Below, in pieces: positions 1-8,105 of a DNA stretch of 34,904 bases. The notes below the pieces were generated by a model. That model made no database searches. It was given only the letters and a program-made list of their open reading frames with translations, and was not told where the DNA came from. The position numbers and the translations under genes are program-made. The DNA is from CAYHMW01 sp964357925 (GTDB taxonomy: Bacteria; Patescibacteriota; Microgenomatia; UBA8517): NCBI GenBank assembly GCA_964357925.1, contig CAYHMW010000012.1, forward strand, positions 1 to 34,904, read 5' to 3'. How positions within the stretch are numbered: the first letter of the stretch is position 1; each line of letters begins with the position of its first letter.

Positions 1-13
1 ATACGTAGTCTAT

Positions 14-175
14 ATGGCAGAAAGTAAAAAAAGGAAATGTATGAAGTGCGGCAAGATGATTCTCGAAAAAGACGGGGTAAAACTCCTCCATGGCATCAAC
101 TTCATGTGCAAAGACGATTATAAGAAAGAAAAAGCGAAGCAAAAGCCAGCGGGGGAAGTTTGCGAATTCTGCTAA
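14..175 (+). CDS. small zinc-ribbon-like protein
   Basis: A 53-residue protein that I do not recognise as a named family. It has CxxC pairs at residues 9/12 (CMKC) and 50/53 (CEFC), plus H26 and C32 between them, which suggests one structural zinc site. The rest is lysine-rich. It lies in a different frame from the longer overlapping open frame that begins at 90. Its stop is followed 16 bases later by the next gene's likely start, so the two are probably cotranscribed. Only 13 bases precede the ATG, so its promoter and any leader are outside the window. The zinc site is inferred from cysteine spacing alone. Confidence 0.6.
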   Translation: MAESKKRKCMKCGKMILEKDGVKLLHGINFMCKDDYKKEKAKQKPAGEVCEFC

Positions 176-191
176 TAAGTGGAGTATGGCA

Positions 192-584
192 ATGACAAAG
201 TACAAAGAGTACGTAAAGCGCATGCTGGAGGAGGAAACAGAACTCTTCGAAAATTTCAGAAAAACCCATGACGCATATCTCTTAAATCCCAAGGCCATGC
301 AGGAAGTACTAAACAGTGAAGGTGCAAAAGTAATGGAAGTCATAAGAGATTACGAGGATCGGCTCTGCCGACAGTCAGAAAAGGGAGGCTACGCAAGCTT
401 CACCACAAACCTTGCAGAAAAATTTAACGAAGAAATCAAAAAGTACTTCCCAAAAATTGACCATATCGGCGTAGTCATCAAAAAAATGGAGCCATTACCA
501 GCCTATCAGCCAACACCTCCACAAATAGTTGACGATATCGATAGTTTCTTGCTTAAAAAAATAGAACTACAATACAAGCATTAA
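192..584 (+). CDS. conserved hypothetical protein (CPR type)
   Basis: A 130-residue soluble, charged, largely helical protein beginning MTKYKEYVKRMLEEE. It resembles a hypothetical family I associate with Patescibacteria genomes, with a conserved-looking core around LCRQSEKGG and ending FPKIDHIG; the function is unknown. The open frame extends upstream to 90, but that part overlaps the zinc-ribbon gene in another frame. A GGAG at 181-184 lies 7 bases before the ATG at 192 and only 1 base before the ATG at 186, so 192 is preferred. No signal peptide or membrane segment is visible. Confidence 0.65.
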   Translation: MTKYKEYVKRMLEEETELFENFRKTHDAYLLNPKAMQEVLNSEGAKVMEVIRDYEDRLCRQSEKGGYASFTTNLAEKFNEEIKKYFPKIDHIGVVIKKMEPLPAYQPTPPQIVDDIDSFLLKKIELQYKH

Positions 585-603
585 TCCGCCAGCGCTTCAT
601 TTT

Positions 604-612
604 TGCTACAAT
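604..612 (+). promoter_or_regulatory. extended -10 promoter for the 653 gene
   Basis: TGCTACAAT matches the extended -10 form TGnTAnAAT. Transcription would start near 619, giving a leader of about 34 bases that contains the ribosome-binding site. No convincing -35 is seen. Confidence 0.5.
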
Positions 613-652
613 TGACCGTATCTAACTATCGAAAAAAGGGGGGTACATTAAA

Positions 653-1222
653 ATGTCCGTACACATATCCGGGCGCGGTCTCGGTTCCGTCAAAGGAAGC
701 ACTATAAAAATCTTGGGGCGACGAATATGGCCCAACCGCAAAGTTGCCGACTGGGTATACTTCATCCAAAACGAAGATCCACATCCAGTCTATGCATTAA
801 TCACTGGCAGAAATCTCGGTTTCTTGCTAAGGGGTCAGCACTACCTTCACGACATTTGTTTTGAAGGACTTTTCTTTAAAACAAATCTAGCGACAATACC
901 TAAGTACATTTCAGGCATACAATATTGGCGCAAACAGCCTAAATTCAAAGAAGAGGTAAATGTGATCACAAGCTCTCTTCCAGGAAGAAACGGTATGCCA
1001 AACCACAAAACCCCATATCGGATTTATGCAATCGGTCACCTTGGGAATATCGCCATTATCACGGAACCAAATCTGACGCTATTCTTAACTGGCAAAAACA
1101 AACTCGCAGATTTGGCTTTTGAGAAGCTACATTTCCTTGATGTGCACCAACCATTTCTCAACGAATTAAGGAGGTCAAATGAACCAGCTCAAAACCACAT
1201 ATTTCAAACTCACCTAAAATAA
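653..1222 (+). CDS. hypothetical protein, stand-alone unit
   Basis: A 189-residue protein of unknown function, rich in beta-prone stretches and aromatic residues, with no signal peptide or clear membrane helix. It is a self-contained unit: an extended -10 at 604-612, a strong purine-rich ribosome-binding site (AGGGGGG) before the ATG, and a hairpin terminator just after the stop. Its start (MSVHISGRG) loosely resembles that of the other stand-alone + strand gene at 8106 (MSNHFSIGG). The resemblance is too weak to claim homology. Neighbours do not suggest a role. Confidence 0.6.
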   Translation: MSVHISGRGLGSVKGSTIKILGRRIWPNRKVADWVYFIQNEDPHPVYALITGRNLGFLLRGQHYLHDICFEGLFFKTNLATIPKYISGIQYWRKQPKFKEEVNVITSSLPGRNGMPNHKTPYRIYAIGHLGNIAIITEPNLTLFLTGKNKLADLAFEKLHFLDVHQPFLNELRRSNEPAQNHIFQTHLK

Positions 1223-1227
1223 CTCAC

Positions 1228-1251
1228 AAAGTCCCGTTCACCGGGACTTTT
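1228..1251. terminator. bidirectional hairpin terminator
   Basis: A 9-bp stem, AAAGTCCCG paired with CGGGACTTT, has a 5-base loop and a short T run on either strand. It lies between the convergent 653 gene and pgi, ending one base before the pgi stop codon, so it can serve both. Confidence 0.8.
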
Positions 1252-2793
1252 CTATGTTTTGGCGCGATACTCCGTGATTAGCGCATTTGTCGAAGAATCA
1301 TGCTTCAACTCGCCCTGGGAAGCCAACTCCGGCAAAATATTATTAGCCAGTTTCTTCCCCAATTCCACCCCAAACTGATCGAAACTATTTATATCCCATA
1401 TAACACCTTGGGTAAAAACTTTGTGCTCATATAACGCTATCAACTGCCCCAAGACACTCGGAGTTAGTTCCTTTGCCACAATTGTTGTGCTCGGATGATT
1501 TCCATCAAAATTACGATGAGACTCATCTTTATTTTCGGCCCCAAAGGCCAAAGCCTCCCCTTGTGCAACCATGTTTGCGTACAACATATCATTCGTTTGC
1601 AAAAACCCAATAAAGTCTATTGGCACCAAGTGAGTTCCTTGATGCAAAAGTTGGTAAAACGAATGCTGCCCATTTGTTCCCGCCTCTCCCCACACAACCG
1701 GTGCTGTTTTATAATCAACTCTCTCCCCTAATTTATTTACACCCTTCCCGTTGCTTTCCATCTCAAGCTGTTGCAAATAATCTGGAAAATGCTGCAAGTA
1801 CTGGCTATACGGCAAGATAGCCTGCGTCTCAACGTTAACAAAATTGTTGTACCACACTCCCAAAACAGCAAGTATCACAGGCGCGTTTTGCGGGAGAGGT
1901 GCTTCAAGAAAATGCTTATCCATGGCCTGCGCCCCATCTAAAAGTTCATAGAAATTATTCGGCCCGATTGCAATCATGTCAGAAAGCCCAATCGCGCTCA
2001 TCACCGAATATCGTCCACCCACGAAGTCCCAAAAAGGAAACATATTTGTTCTATCAATCCCAAATTCAGTAACACCCTGCTCATTTGTAGACATCGCTAC
2101 AAAATGTCGCGCGACAATGTCGCCGACCCGCCCAAATGCATCGCTTTTTGCGTGGCCAGTTACCCATTCCCTCGCCAATTTGGCATTTGCCATGGTCTCG
2201 GCAGTTGTAAACGTCTTTGAGGCCACCGTAAACAAAGTCTCTGAAGGATCAAGGTCGAGAGTCGCTTCATAAAAATCAGCAGGATCTACATTTGAAACAA
2301 ACCTGACAATTAAATCGCGCTCTGAATAATTCCTGAGTGCATGGTAAACCATTCTCGGACCCAAATCTGATCCACCAATCCCTAAATTCACAATATTCTT
2401 TATCCTCTTGCCCGTGTACCCAGTCCACTCTCCACTTCGTACTTTGTCAGAAAATACAGTCATCCTTTCTAACACCTCAAGAACCTCAGTGCGCTTACGC
2501 TCACGAAGTGCAACATGAAGCACAGCTTTGTCTTCCGTAGTGTTTATGTGTTCACCGTTGAACATGGCAAGCCTACGCTCTTCAAAACCAACTTCAACTA
2601 ACAAATCCCAAAAAAGTTTCAGTGTCTGATCAGTTATTCTGTTCTTCGAATAATCAATATAAAGGTCATTTGCATCAACTGAGAACTTCTTTCCTCTGTC
2701 TGAATCATCTGCAAACAATTTTTTAAGATGAAGCTGCTTGATTTCTTCATAATATGCCTGAAGCGCTTTCCAAGAACTAAGATTTGTAATCAT
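1252..2793 (-). CDS. pgi: glucose-6-phosphate isomerase
   Basis: A 513-residue cytoplasmic enzyme interconverting glucose-6-phosphate and fructose-6-phosphate. Family signatures are all present: GIGGSDLGP near residue 138, SKTFTTAETMAN, GGRYSVMSAIGL, the ESNGKG segment, WGEAGTNGQHSFYQLLHQ with the conserved histidine, and a C-terminal DQFGVELGKK containing the catalytic-type lysine. The length is slightly below the usual 545-550. The ATG at 2793 lies 5 bases after a perfect TATAAT on the - strand and has no Shine-Dalgarno sequence, which suggests a leaderless mRNA. The neighbours are not glycolytic. Confidence 0.97.
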   Translation of the reverse strand: MITNLSSWKALQAYYEEIKQLHLKKLFADDSDRGKKFSVDANDLYIDYSKNRITDQTLKLFWDLLVEVGFEERRLAMFNGEHINTTEDKAVLHVALRERKRTEVLEVLERMTVFSDKVRSGEWTGYTGKRIKNIVNLGIGGSDLGPRMVYHALRNYSERDLIVRFVSNVDPADFYEATLDLDPSETLFTVASKTFTTAETMANAKLAREWVTGHAKSDAFGRVGDIVARHFVAMSTNEQGVTEFGIDRTNMFPFWDFVGGRYSVMSAIGLSDMIAIGPNNFYELLDGAQAMDKHFLEAPLPQNAPVILAVLGVWYNNFVNVETQAILPYSQYLQHFPDYLQQLEMESNGKGVNKLGERVDYKTAPVVWGEAGTNGQHSFYQLLHQGTHLVPIDFIGFLQTNDMLYANMVAQGEALAFGAENKDESHRNFDGNHPSTTIVAKELTPSVLGQLIALYEHKVFTQGVIWDINSFDQFGVELGKKLANNILPELASQGELKHDSSTNALITEYRAKT

Positions 2794-2798
2794 ACTGC

Positions 2799-2806
2799 AT
2801 TATAAT
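2799..2806. promoter_or_regulatory. overlapping divergent -10 boxes (pgi / 2820 gene)
   Basis: A perfect TATAAT on the + strand (2801-2806) and a perfect TATAAT on the - strand (2804-2799) overlap by four bases in the 26-base gap between divergent genes. The - strand box ends 5 bases before the pgi ATG. The + strand box ends 13 bases before the ATG at 2820. RNA polymerase could occupy only one direction at a time. Confidence 0.6.
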
Positions 2807-2819
2807 ATAAATTATCTTT

Positions 2820-3032
2820 ATGGACACAGAACTTTTAGGCTTTGCCCTCACAACCTTCGGCGAAATAATCATCGGTATCTCAGTGATCAGGGTCCACTTA
2901 AAAATGGAGCTTGAACATAAAATAGACCAAAAAGTCATTCTCGAAATGCACAAAGAAAAGGCCGTAACAGCTGCAGGTATTATCTTAATATCAGTAGGAT
3001 TCCTACTCCAGTTTTGGACTAAATACTACTAA
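2820..3032 (+). CDS. small two-helix membrane protein
   Basis: A 70-residue protein with two predicted membrane helices, roughly residues 5-25 and 48-67, separated by a charged cytoplasmic-type linker. Function is unknown. It is divergent from pgi, sharing a 26-base promoter region, and its 3' end overlaps the end of the convergent glutaredoxin gene by 4 bases. The leader is expected to be only about 6 bases, with no Shine-Dalgarno sequence. Confidence 0.6.
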   Translation: MDTELLGFALTTFGEIIIGISVIRVHLKMELEHKIDQKVILEMHKEKAVTAAGIILISVGFLLQFWTKYY

Positions 3033-3277
3033 ATCCCAAGTATTTGGCTTATCTTCTTTCGGTCAAATCCCAAAATATTTATCTGACCACCATTGTCTGT
3101 CTCTATTACAGTAAAAGGCACTCCCATCTGACCTGATATATTCATCATCTCTGTAGCTTGTTTAAAGTCATCATCAACAAAAACTTCATCAAAAGCAACA
3201 CCTTTCTCAGTCAAAAATTCACTTTCCATCCTGCAAAATGGACACGTATGAGTTTTATATATTTTTACCTTAGCCAT
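3029..3277 (-). CDS. glutaredoxin-like redox protein
   Basis: An 82-residue thioredoxin-fold protein of the glutaredoxin/NrdH type, expected to carry out thiol-disulfide exchange in the cytoplasm. The redox centre CPFC is at residues 12-15 after the first strand (VKIYKTHT). The cis-proline motif GVPFTV is present, followed by a C-terminal GFDRKKI helix as in NrdH-like proteins. The frame is open to 3295, but the ATG at 3277 overlaps the previous gene's TAA by one base (TAATG) and starts exactly at the fold, so it is chosen. The electron donor cannot be told from context. Confidence 0.88.
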   Translation of the reverse strand: MAKVKIYKTHTCPFCRMESEFLTEKGVAFDEVFVDDDFKQATEMMNISGQMGVPFTVIETDNGGQINILGFDRKKISQILGI

Positions 3278-3852
3278 TAAAATTTCACATCCCAATCCAG
3301 AAGTGGCACGCGCAGTGCATCCTCTCGAAAAACGGTCCCAGCCATATTCTTATCAATTCCATCCAATCGCTGAGAAAATTTCAAAACTTCCGCATCATCT
3401 ACATAAGGTGACGGATCCCGCAAAACATCTTCCCTGATTGAGCCACTAGGTGTCGCTGTAGGAGTAGGTGTCAAACTTCCAGTTGGAGTTAAATCAATCC
3501 CTGGGGCTTTCGGCACGCGAGAAAACAACATACCCACTAGGGGGAAAATTGCAAAAATCAACACTAAAATTAGAACACCGACTATCCCAAGCACCTTAAG
3601 GCTAACATGCGGTCTTTTTACTCCAGAACCTGGTGGCAAAACGGGAGCAATCGCACCAGAACCAGAGGGCGGCTTGCTATCAACCGTAACAGGCGTAGGC
3701 GCGACTTGCGCCTGTGCTGTCACTTTTGGACCAGTTCCCACAGACGAACTCTTCTTCGGCAAGAAACCCATAATAATACCAACCAATGGACCGAAAATTG
3801 GAATCGGCGATTTACTAGATTTCGGAAGTACTGGTATTTGTGCAGCCGCCAT
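3277..3852 (-). CDS. membrane-anchored hypothetical protein
   Basis: A 191-residue protein with no recognised family. It has a proline/serine-rich N-terminal half, one strong membrane helix at about residues 84-110 (VLGIVGVLILVLIFAIFPLV), a Thr/Pro linker, then a short charged C-terminal domain probably outside the cell. It starts 3 bases after the stop of the upstream secreted protein gene and is translationally coupled to the glutaredoxin gene downstream, so the three probably form one operon. Confidence 0.6.
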   Translation of the reverse strand: MAAAQIPVLPKSSKSPIPIFGPLVGIIMGFLPKKSSSVGTGPKVTAQAQVAPTPVTVDSKPPSGSGAIAPVLPPGSGVKRPHVSLKVLGIVGVLILVLIFAIFPLVGMLFSRVPKAPGIDLTPTGSLTPTPTATPSGSIREDVLRDPSPYVDDAEVLKFSQRLDGIDKNMAGTVFREDALRVPLLDWDVKF

Positions 3853-3855
3853 ATA

Positions 3856-4740
3856 TTATTCTTTTGTTCGTATTGCCCTTATTATCTCACGCATATTACT
3901 GCTAGCCTCCTTCAAAAATTGAAGCGACTCATCTGCCCGCAACAGCACATTCGTATACACACTCGGTCCTCGCTTGGGCTCTATAATTTTTTGAACCGAA
4001 ATTTGTGCTTCAATTTCCTTATCTAGCGCACGAGTTATTTTATTCTCAGCAGCCAATATCCATCTCTCCACTGTCTGCACATCATGATCGCCCTTCAATC
4101 TAATCAACGACGTTTTTACTTTTATGTCTCCTAGCAGCAATCCAATATCCTCACGAACAAGTCCCAGCTCCCCAAGTGCAATTATGCTAAGCACCTCATA
4201 CGACAGTGGTTCAGTCACCCGTGCAAACTGTTCACCAGCTTCGTTCGAATCTTTCACCACATCCTGCAACGTCCCAACACTACTTATCCGCTCCTCGTGA
4301 CCGAGAAACCAACCAAGCTCTGTATCGAGTCTTGATAGATATCCATCACGAGTCACGCCCGTCACACCTTTAACTCCAGCAAGCTTCATTCTCAATGTCC
4401 TCAAATATGTAATCACCACATCATCTCTAGCCTCCAACATAGAAGAAGCAGAATCACGAGCACGAGTCTCCGCGATCAAAGTTTTCGCCTGAAGGTACTG
4501 AGCACGAGTCAGTAAATAATCTGAATGGGCAGTTTCATAAACATCCAAAGCAAAAACATAGTCTTTGTATGCTCGTTCATAATCAAACTCAGGAGTAGCC
4601 TGCCCGCCTGTCCCGCTTTGCGTGGACGGCGTGGGACTTGGCAAAGCACTGGGTGAAGAAGTCTGCGCATTGATATTTGCGCCAAACGCACCAACCAAAA
4701 AAGCCAACACTACAACAAAGATACCAACAACTCTAATCAT
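3856..4740 (-). CDS. secreted helical hypothetical protein
   Basis: A 294-residue protein with an N-terminal signal peptide or anchor (residues 3-25, ending near GANINAQ), a Ser/Pro/Thr linker, then an all-alpha body rich in charged residues and likely coiled coil. No known domain is recognised. The linker contains the peptide PSTQSGTGGQ, encoded by a GC-rich repeat element that also occurs in dnaX. The ATG at 4740 follows TATAGT (4753-4748) by 7 bases with no Shine-Dalgarno sequence, so a leaderless start is likely. It heads the run of three genes ending with the glutaredoxin. Confidence 0.62.
   Translation of the reverse strand: MIRVVGIFVVVLAFLVGAFGANINAQTSSPSALPSPTPSTQSGTGGQATPEFDYERAYKDYVFALDVYETAHSDYLLTRAQYLQAKTLIAETRARDSASSMLEARDDVVITYLRTLRMKLAGVKGVTGVTRDGYLSRLDTELGWFLGHEERISSVGTLQDVVKDSNEAGEQFARVTEPLSYEVLSIIALGELGLVREDIGLLLGDIKVKTSLIRLKGDHDVQTVERWILAAENKITRALDKEIEAQISVQKIIEPKRGPSVYTNVLLRADESLQFLKEASSNMREIIRAIRTKE
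4599..4634. repeat. GC-rich palindromic element, family A (copy 1)
   Basis: A 36-base GC-rich repeat beginning CCTGCCCGCC and ending GACGGCGTGG, inside the secreted protein gene. It matches 9269-9304 with one mismatch and encodes PSTQSGTGGQ in this gene's frame. Confidence 0.85.
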
Positions 4741-4747
4741 ACAGTTA

Positions 4748-4753
4748 ACTATA
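4748..4753 (-). promoter_or_regulatory. -10 box 7 bases from the ATG at 4740
   Basis: TATAGT on the - strand, ending 7 bases before the start codon of the secreted protein gene. It predicts transcription starting at or next to the ATG. Confidence 0.45.
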
Positions 4754-4758
4754 CAATA

Positions 4759-5430
4759 TTAATTACTAACCTTCATCTTTCCCCCACTGTAAGTAACCTC
4801 AAAACCATTTAACGACTTCACCTGCACTTTATACAAATTCTTTCCCTTCCATAAAGGCAAATTCCCACTAACTACAGTTTCATAATTCACATTATTTTTG
4901 GTAGAGATTTCCGATCCATCAACCGCAATTTTATTAGTATCATCCCAAATTCTGGCATATGCCTGGCCATTTCCATGAGCAACCTTCAAGGAGGTGCTCC
5001 AAGTCACAACCGCCCCACTACCATAATCATTCAATAAGTCTATCCACACGGCACTATCCTCTATTGTTTCCCATTGAGTATTTGTGATCACTTTTGTCCC
5101 ATTAAGTGGAATAAAACTAGTTGATACAGACTTCGTGGCGCTTGGTGCGCTCACCTCAGTTGTTTTCTCGACTACAGTGGTTGTACTTGGTGCAGATGTC
5201 GGCAAGACAGAAATCTGTCTCGCCACTTCTTTAGTGACCATCTCCTCCAAATCAATATCAGTGTCATTCAATATAACTTCCCTGCCCGTCTGTCCCGCCT
5301 CAGCGTAGACGGCGCGGTCCAGCCTTCCAACCCTTGTATATAAACCGTACACAGTCAAAGCCAACGAAATAATTGCTGTAAACATAAGAAGCGAGGCGAA
5401 AAACAATAATATACTATTCGTTTTTGACAT
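4759..5430 (-). CDS. membrane-anchored extracellular hypothetical protein
   Basis: A 223-residue protein with a single N-terminal membrane helix (about residues 8-30), a linker, then a Ser/Thr-rich stretch and a C-terminal beta-rich domain (about 105-223) that looks extracellular (WETIEDSAVWIDLL, GQAYARIWDD). No family is recognised. Residues 38-50 (AVYAEAGQTGR) are encoded by a diverged family A palindromic element, read in a different frame from the copies in dnaX and the 4740 gene. The start overlaps the last 17 bases of cysS. Confidence 0.62.
   Translation of the reverse strand: MSKTNSILLFFASLLMFTAIISLALTVYGLYTRVGRLDRAVYAEAGQTGREVILNDTDIDLEEMVTKEVARQISVLPTSAPSTTTVVEKTTEVSAPSATKSVSTSFIPLNGTKVITNTQWETIEDSAVWIDLLNDYGSGAVVTWSTSLKVAHGNGQAYARIWDDTNKIAVDGSEISTKNNVNYETVVSGNLPLWKGKNLYKVQVKSLNGFEVTYSGGKMKVSN
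5281..5317. repeat. GC-rich palindromic element, family A (diverged copy)
   Basis: Begins CCTGCCCGTCTGTCCCGCC and ends GACGGCGCGG. It is related to 4599-4634 and 9269-9304, with substitutions and a one-base length difference, and lies in frame in the membrane protein gene just after the membrane helix. Confidence 0.75.
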
Positions 5431-6868
5431 TCTGGGCAGGTTTCAGTTTAGCTCCACTATCAGTATCGAGGATCTCAAAACCCTTTTCCAATATCTGCTC
5501 CCGAATCTCATCCGCCCTCTCAAAATCCCCACTCTTCCTTGCCTGTTCCCGCTCAGTTAGCAAACCTAAAATTACACTATCAATATTTTCAGTCGGGTCA
5601 ACAGCGACTCTAGTTTCTGAAAGTTTCAAGCCAAACACTTCATCAAACTGCAAAATTAAATCCAGTTTATCTTGATTCGGAATATTACTTTTGATAACTT
5701 CCCAAGCAACAGCCACGGCCTGAGGCATATTCAAATCATTTGATATGGCATCCCTAAACCGAGCATTATATTCATCAACATTTTCCAGTTTTTCCTCAGA
5801 TAACTTAGTTCGAGTGTTTTCTTGCACTAATTTATACCCACTTACAAAACTACGTAATTTATTGAGCGCCGACGCGGCTGCCCCTAAACTCTCCCATGTA
5901 AAGTTCAATTGCTCACGATACCCACCAGTCAAATACAAATACCGCAGAGCCATCGGTTCAAAACCATTTTTTTCAATATCGTGAAGCGTATACGCATTCC
6001 CCAAACTTTTCCCCATCCGCTTACCATCAACCTTCACAAATGCCCCGTGCACCCAATACTTTACAAAAGGCTTCACACCAGTCGCCGCTTCACTTTGAGC
6101 AATTTCATTCGGGTGATGAGTACTCCTTAAATCCTCTCCACCCACATGGATATCAAATTTCTCCCCCAGGTATTTCATACTCATTGCAGAACACTCAATA
6201 TGCCACCCAGGAAACCCAACTCCCCAAGGACTATCCCACTCCATTTGTCTTTTCGCACCCTCGGGGCTGAACTTCCAAAGCGCGAAGTCCCGCGGATCAC
6301 GCTTCTCTGCGTTCGGTTCTACTCTGGCGCCCTCTTTTATAGAATCAAGTGTAGAAAGCTCCCCATATTTATTTCCCCCCTCTTCATAAGCACCAACATC
6401 AAAATAGACCCCATCACTAATTTGATACGCAAAACCCTTCTCAAAAATTTTCTTAACCAAATCAATTTGCTCAGGAATATGCTCAGTCGCACGGCAAATT
6501 TTCGTGGGGATAATCATATTAAGGGCGGCAAATCCATCTAAAAAGTCCTCAGTATAATGCTCCGCAATGTCCCACACAGTTTTACCCTCACTCTTTGAAG
6601 CTTTCTCCATCCGATCTTCACCAGTATCTGCGTCACCCAAATTATCTCCAGTCAAATGCCCCACATCAGTTATATTCATTACATATGTAACGTGATTGTC
6701 AAAATAGGCAAGTGTCCGCACAAGGATGTCCCCGAGGACATATGTCCTCCAGTTACCAACGCTTACATAGGAATAAACCGTCGGCCCACAGGTATAGATT
6801 CCAACACGCTTTGGATCGCCAAATTCCAAGTTTTCAACCTTTCTAGTTAGTGAATTATAAATTCTCAT
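5414..6868 (-). CDS. cysS: cysteinyl-tRNA synthetase, divergent signature motifs
   Basis: A 484-residue class I aminoacyl-tRNA synthetase charging tRNA-Cys. The zinc-type ligands are recognisable: C in YTCGPT near residue 28, C in HIECSAM, and the histidines of THHPNEIAQSEAA. The ATP-binding HIGH region reads SVGNWRT, where the family has HIGN, so the first histidine is Ser. The KMSKS loop reads KRMGKSLGN. GGEDLRST replaces the more usual GGID segment. The core is otherwise full length and intact. The ATG at 6868 overlaps the previous gene's stop (TGATG) and is preferred to TTG at 6871. It ends inside the start of the downstream membrane gene. Confidence 0.93.
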   Translation of the reverse strand: MRIYNSLTRKVENLEFGDPKRVGIYTCGPTVYSYVSVGNWRTYVLGDILVRTLAYFDNHVTYVMNITDVGHLTGDNLGDADTGEDRMEKASKSEGKTVWDIAEHYTEDFLDGFAALNMIIPTKICRATEHIPEQIDLVKKIFEKGFAYQISDGVYFDVGAYEEGGNKYGELSTLDSIKEGARVEPNAEKRDPRDFALWKFSPEGAKRQMEWDSPWGVGFPGWHIECSAMSMKYLGEKFDIHVGGEDLRSTHHPNEIAQSEAATGVKPFVKYWVHGAFVKVDGKRMGKSLGNAYTLHDIEKNGFEPMALRYLYLTGGYREQLNFTWESLGAAASALNKLRSFVSGYKLVQENTRTKLSEEKLENVDEYNARFRDAISNDLNMPQAVAVAWEVIKSNIPNQDKLDLILQFDEVFGLKLSETRVAVDPTENIDSVILGLLTEREQARKSGDFERADEIREQILEKGFEILDTDSGAKLKPAQNVKNE

Positions 6869-7371
6869 CAACTCTTATTTTTTTGCAACTCACCTTTTTT
6901 CTGCCCTCCTTGCGGCGGTCCACCAGGCCCCTGTGGCCCACTTTTCTTCCTGGTATGTGCCACTACGGGCTGCCTCTGTTGTTGTTCCGCAGCCAACCTC
7001 GCTTGCTCCTCTTCCTCCTGTGCAGCCCTTACCCTGTCCTGCTCCACCTGCACCCTTTTCTGCCTAGCCTGGTCAACTACAGCATCAATTTCCTCTTTAA
7101 GTTTGCGCCACTTTTCTTTTTCTTCCTGCTTAATTTGCTCAGCATCCCATACCTCTCCGTTTTTAGTTTGCCCAGCCTTCAATGCCTCGTCAGCACCATT
7201 TGGTACTTCACCTTGAGGAACATCAATCCCCATCTGTCCCAAAACATCCATTCCCATCCCCTTTGATTCATTTCTGACACGTTGTGCCGCTGCCGCTGCA
7301 GTATTTTGTGCTGCCTGTCGAGCCATGCTGTTCACAGCTCCCTGCATCCTACCAATAGGCCCTGCAGCCAT
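6868..7371 (-). CDS. hypothetical coiled-coil protein between recR and cysS
   Basis: A 167-residue soluble protein with an Ala/Gln/Arg-rich N-terminus, a charged helical region at about residues 80-130 likely to form a coiled coil (EEKEKWRKLKEEI), and a low-complexity Gly/Pro/Gln/Lys tail. The composition resembles a nucleic-acid or ribosome-associated accessory protein, but no function can be assigned. It starts immediately after the recR stop and its own stop overlaps the cysS start, so recR, this gene and cysS are one coupled operon. Confidence 0.65.
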   Translation of the reverse strand: MAAGPIGRMQGAVNSMARQAAQNTAAAAAQRVRNESKGMGMDVLGQMGIDVPQGEVPNGADEALKAGQTKNGEVWDAEQIKQEEKEKWRKLKEEIDAVVDQARQKRVQVEQDRVRAAQEEEEQARLAAEQQQRQPVVAHTRKKSGPQGPGGPPQGGQKKGELQKNKS

Positions 7372-7983
7372 TTAAAGAACCCTCCTTCCCTCGAGAGCCT
7401 GAGACAAAGTTAGTGCATCAGCATATTCCAAGGCAGCACCCGTGGGTATACCCATGCCCAACCTAGTAATTTTAATCTTTTCATTTAGAATTTTTAATTT
7501 TTCTGTCATATACATCGCAGTAGCCTCTCCCTCCATTGTAGGGTTTGTTGCAATAATAATCTCGTTTATCGGGTTGCCATTTGCCGCGCGGACTCGCCGC
7601 AAAAGATCATCAATATAAATTTCATCCGGCCCAATATTCTCCAAGGGACTTATGCTCCCATGAAGAACATGATAATGTCCTTTGTATTTTCCAACACGCT
7701 CAAAGGCAAGTACTTCAAGGGGGTGTTCCACAACAAGAATTGTGTCAGAATCTCGCTCGTCATCATCGCAAATTGGACAGGGATCAGATTCCGAAACATC
7801 ACGACAATTTGAACAAAGCACAGTCGACCGCTTCAATTCGCTCAAGGATTCAGCAAAGTCATCAAGCTGTGTTTGTGGTACATGTAGAAGATAATACGCA
7901 AGCCTCTGCGCACTCTTCGGCCCAACACCAGGAAGTTTAGAAAAAGAATCAATAACATCCTGCAGCGGTCGTGCAATTTTCAT
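7372..7983 (-). CDS. recR: recombination mediator RecR
   Basis: A 203-residue RecFOR-pathway protein. In order it shows a helix-hairpin-helix (KLPGVGPKSAQRLAYYLL, near residue 19), a four-cysteine zinc finger (CSNC...CPIC, about 57-72), and a Toprim domain with VVEHPLEVLAFER and the acidic IIATNPTMEGEATAMY segment. It ends with the usual GIPTGAALEYADALTLSQALEGR. The ATG at 7983 is chosen because TGGTAGAAT, an extended -10, ends 6 bases upstream; this makes the mRNA leaderless and puts the alternative GTG at 7989 ahead of the transcript. RecO and RecF are not in the window. Confidence 0.95.
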   Translation of the reverse strand: MKIARPLQDVIDSFSKLPGVGPKSAQRLAYYLLHVPQTQLDDFAESLSELKRSTVLCSNCRDVSESDPCPICDDDERDSDTILVVEHPLEVLAFERVGKYKGHYHVLHGSISPLENIGPDEIYIDDLLRRVRAANGNPINEIIIATNPTMEGEATAMYMTEKLKILNEKIKITRLGMGIPTGAALEYADALTLSQALEGRRVL

Positions 7984-7989
7984 CACCAC

Positions 7990-7998
7990 ATTCTACCA
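7990..7998 (-). promoter_or_regulatory. extended -10 promoter, leaderless recR
   Basis: TGGTAGAAT on the - strand, with 6 bases between the hexamer and the ATG at 7983. No room remains for a Shine-Dalgarno sequence. Confidence 0.6.
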
Positions 7999-8040
7999 AA
8001 TTTACTTGGTCACGCTCAGGCCAAATTGACTCCAAAGTCC

Positions 8041-8046
8041 TATAAT
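8041..8046 (+). promoter_or_regulatory. -10 box for the 8106 gene
   Basis: A perfect TATAAT, predicting a start near 8053 and a leader of about 53 bases that contains GAGGAG before the ATG at 8106. No -35 at proper spacing is seen. Confidence 0.5.
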
Positions 8047-8105
8047 GTTACTATCCAAACAGGGCTGATCTAAATCGCAAATTAAAAATACCAAGAGGAG
8101 TCAAA

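Noticed and set aside
3607..4026. A 139-residue + strand open frame across the 3277-4740 genes
   Set aside because: It is the shadow of two - strand genes with clear membrane and linker features; its own translation is rich in Arg/Asn/Thr without any domain.
4599..4634. Family A palindrome considered as a transcription terminator
   Set aside because: There is no T run on either side and it lies inside an intact reading frame.
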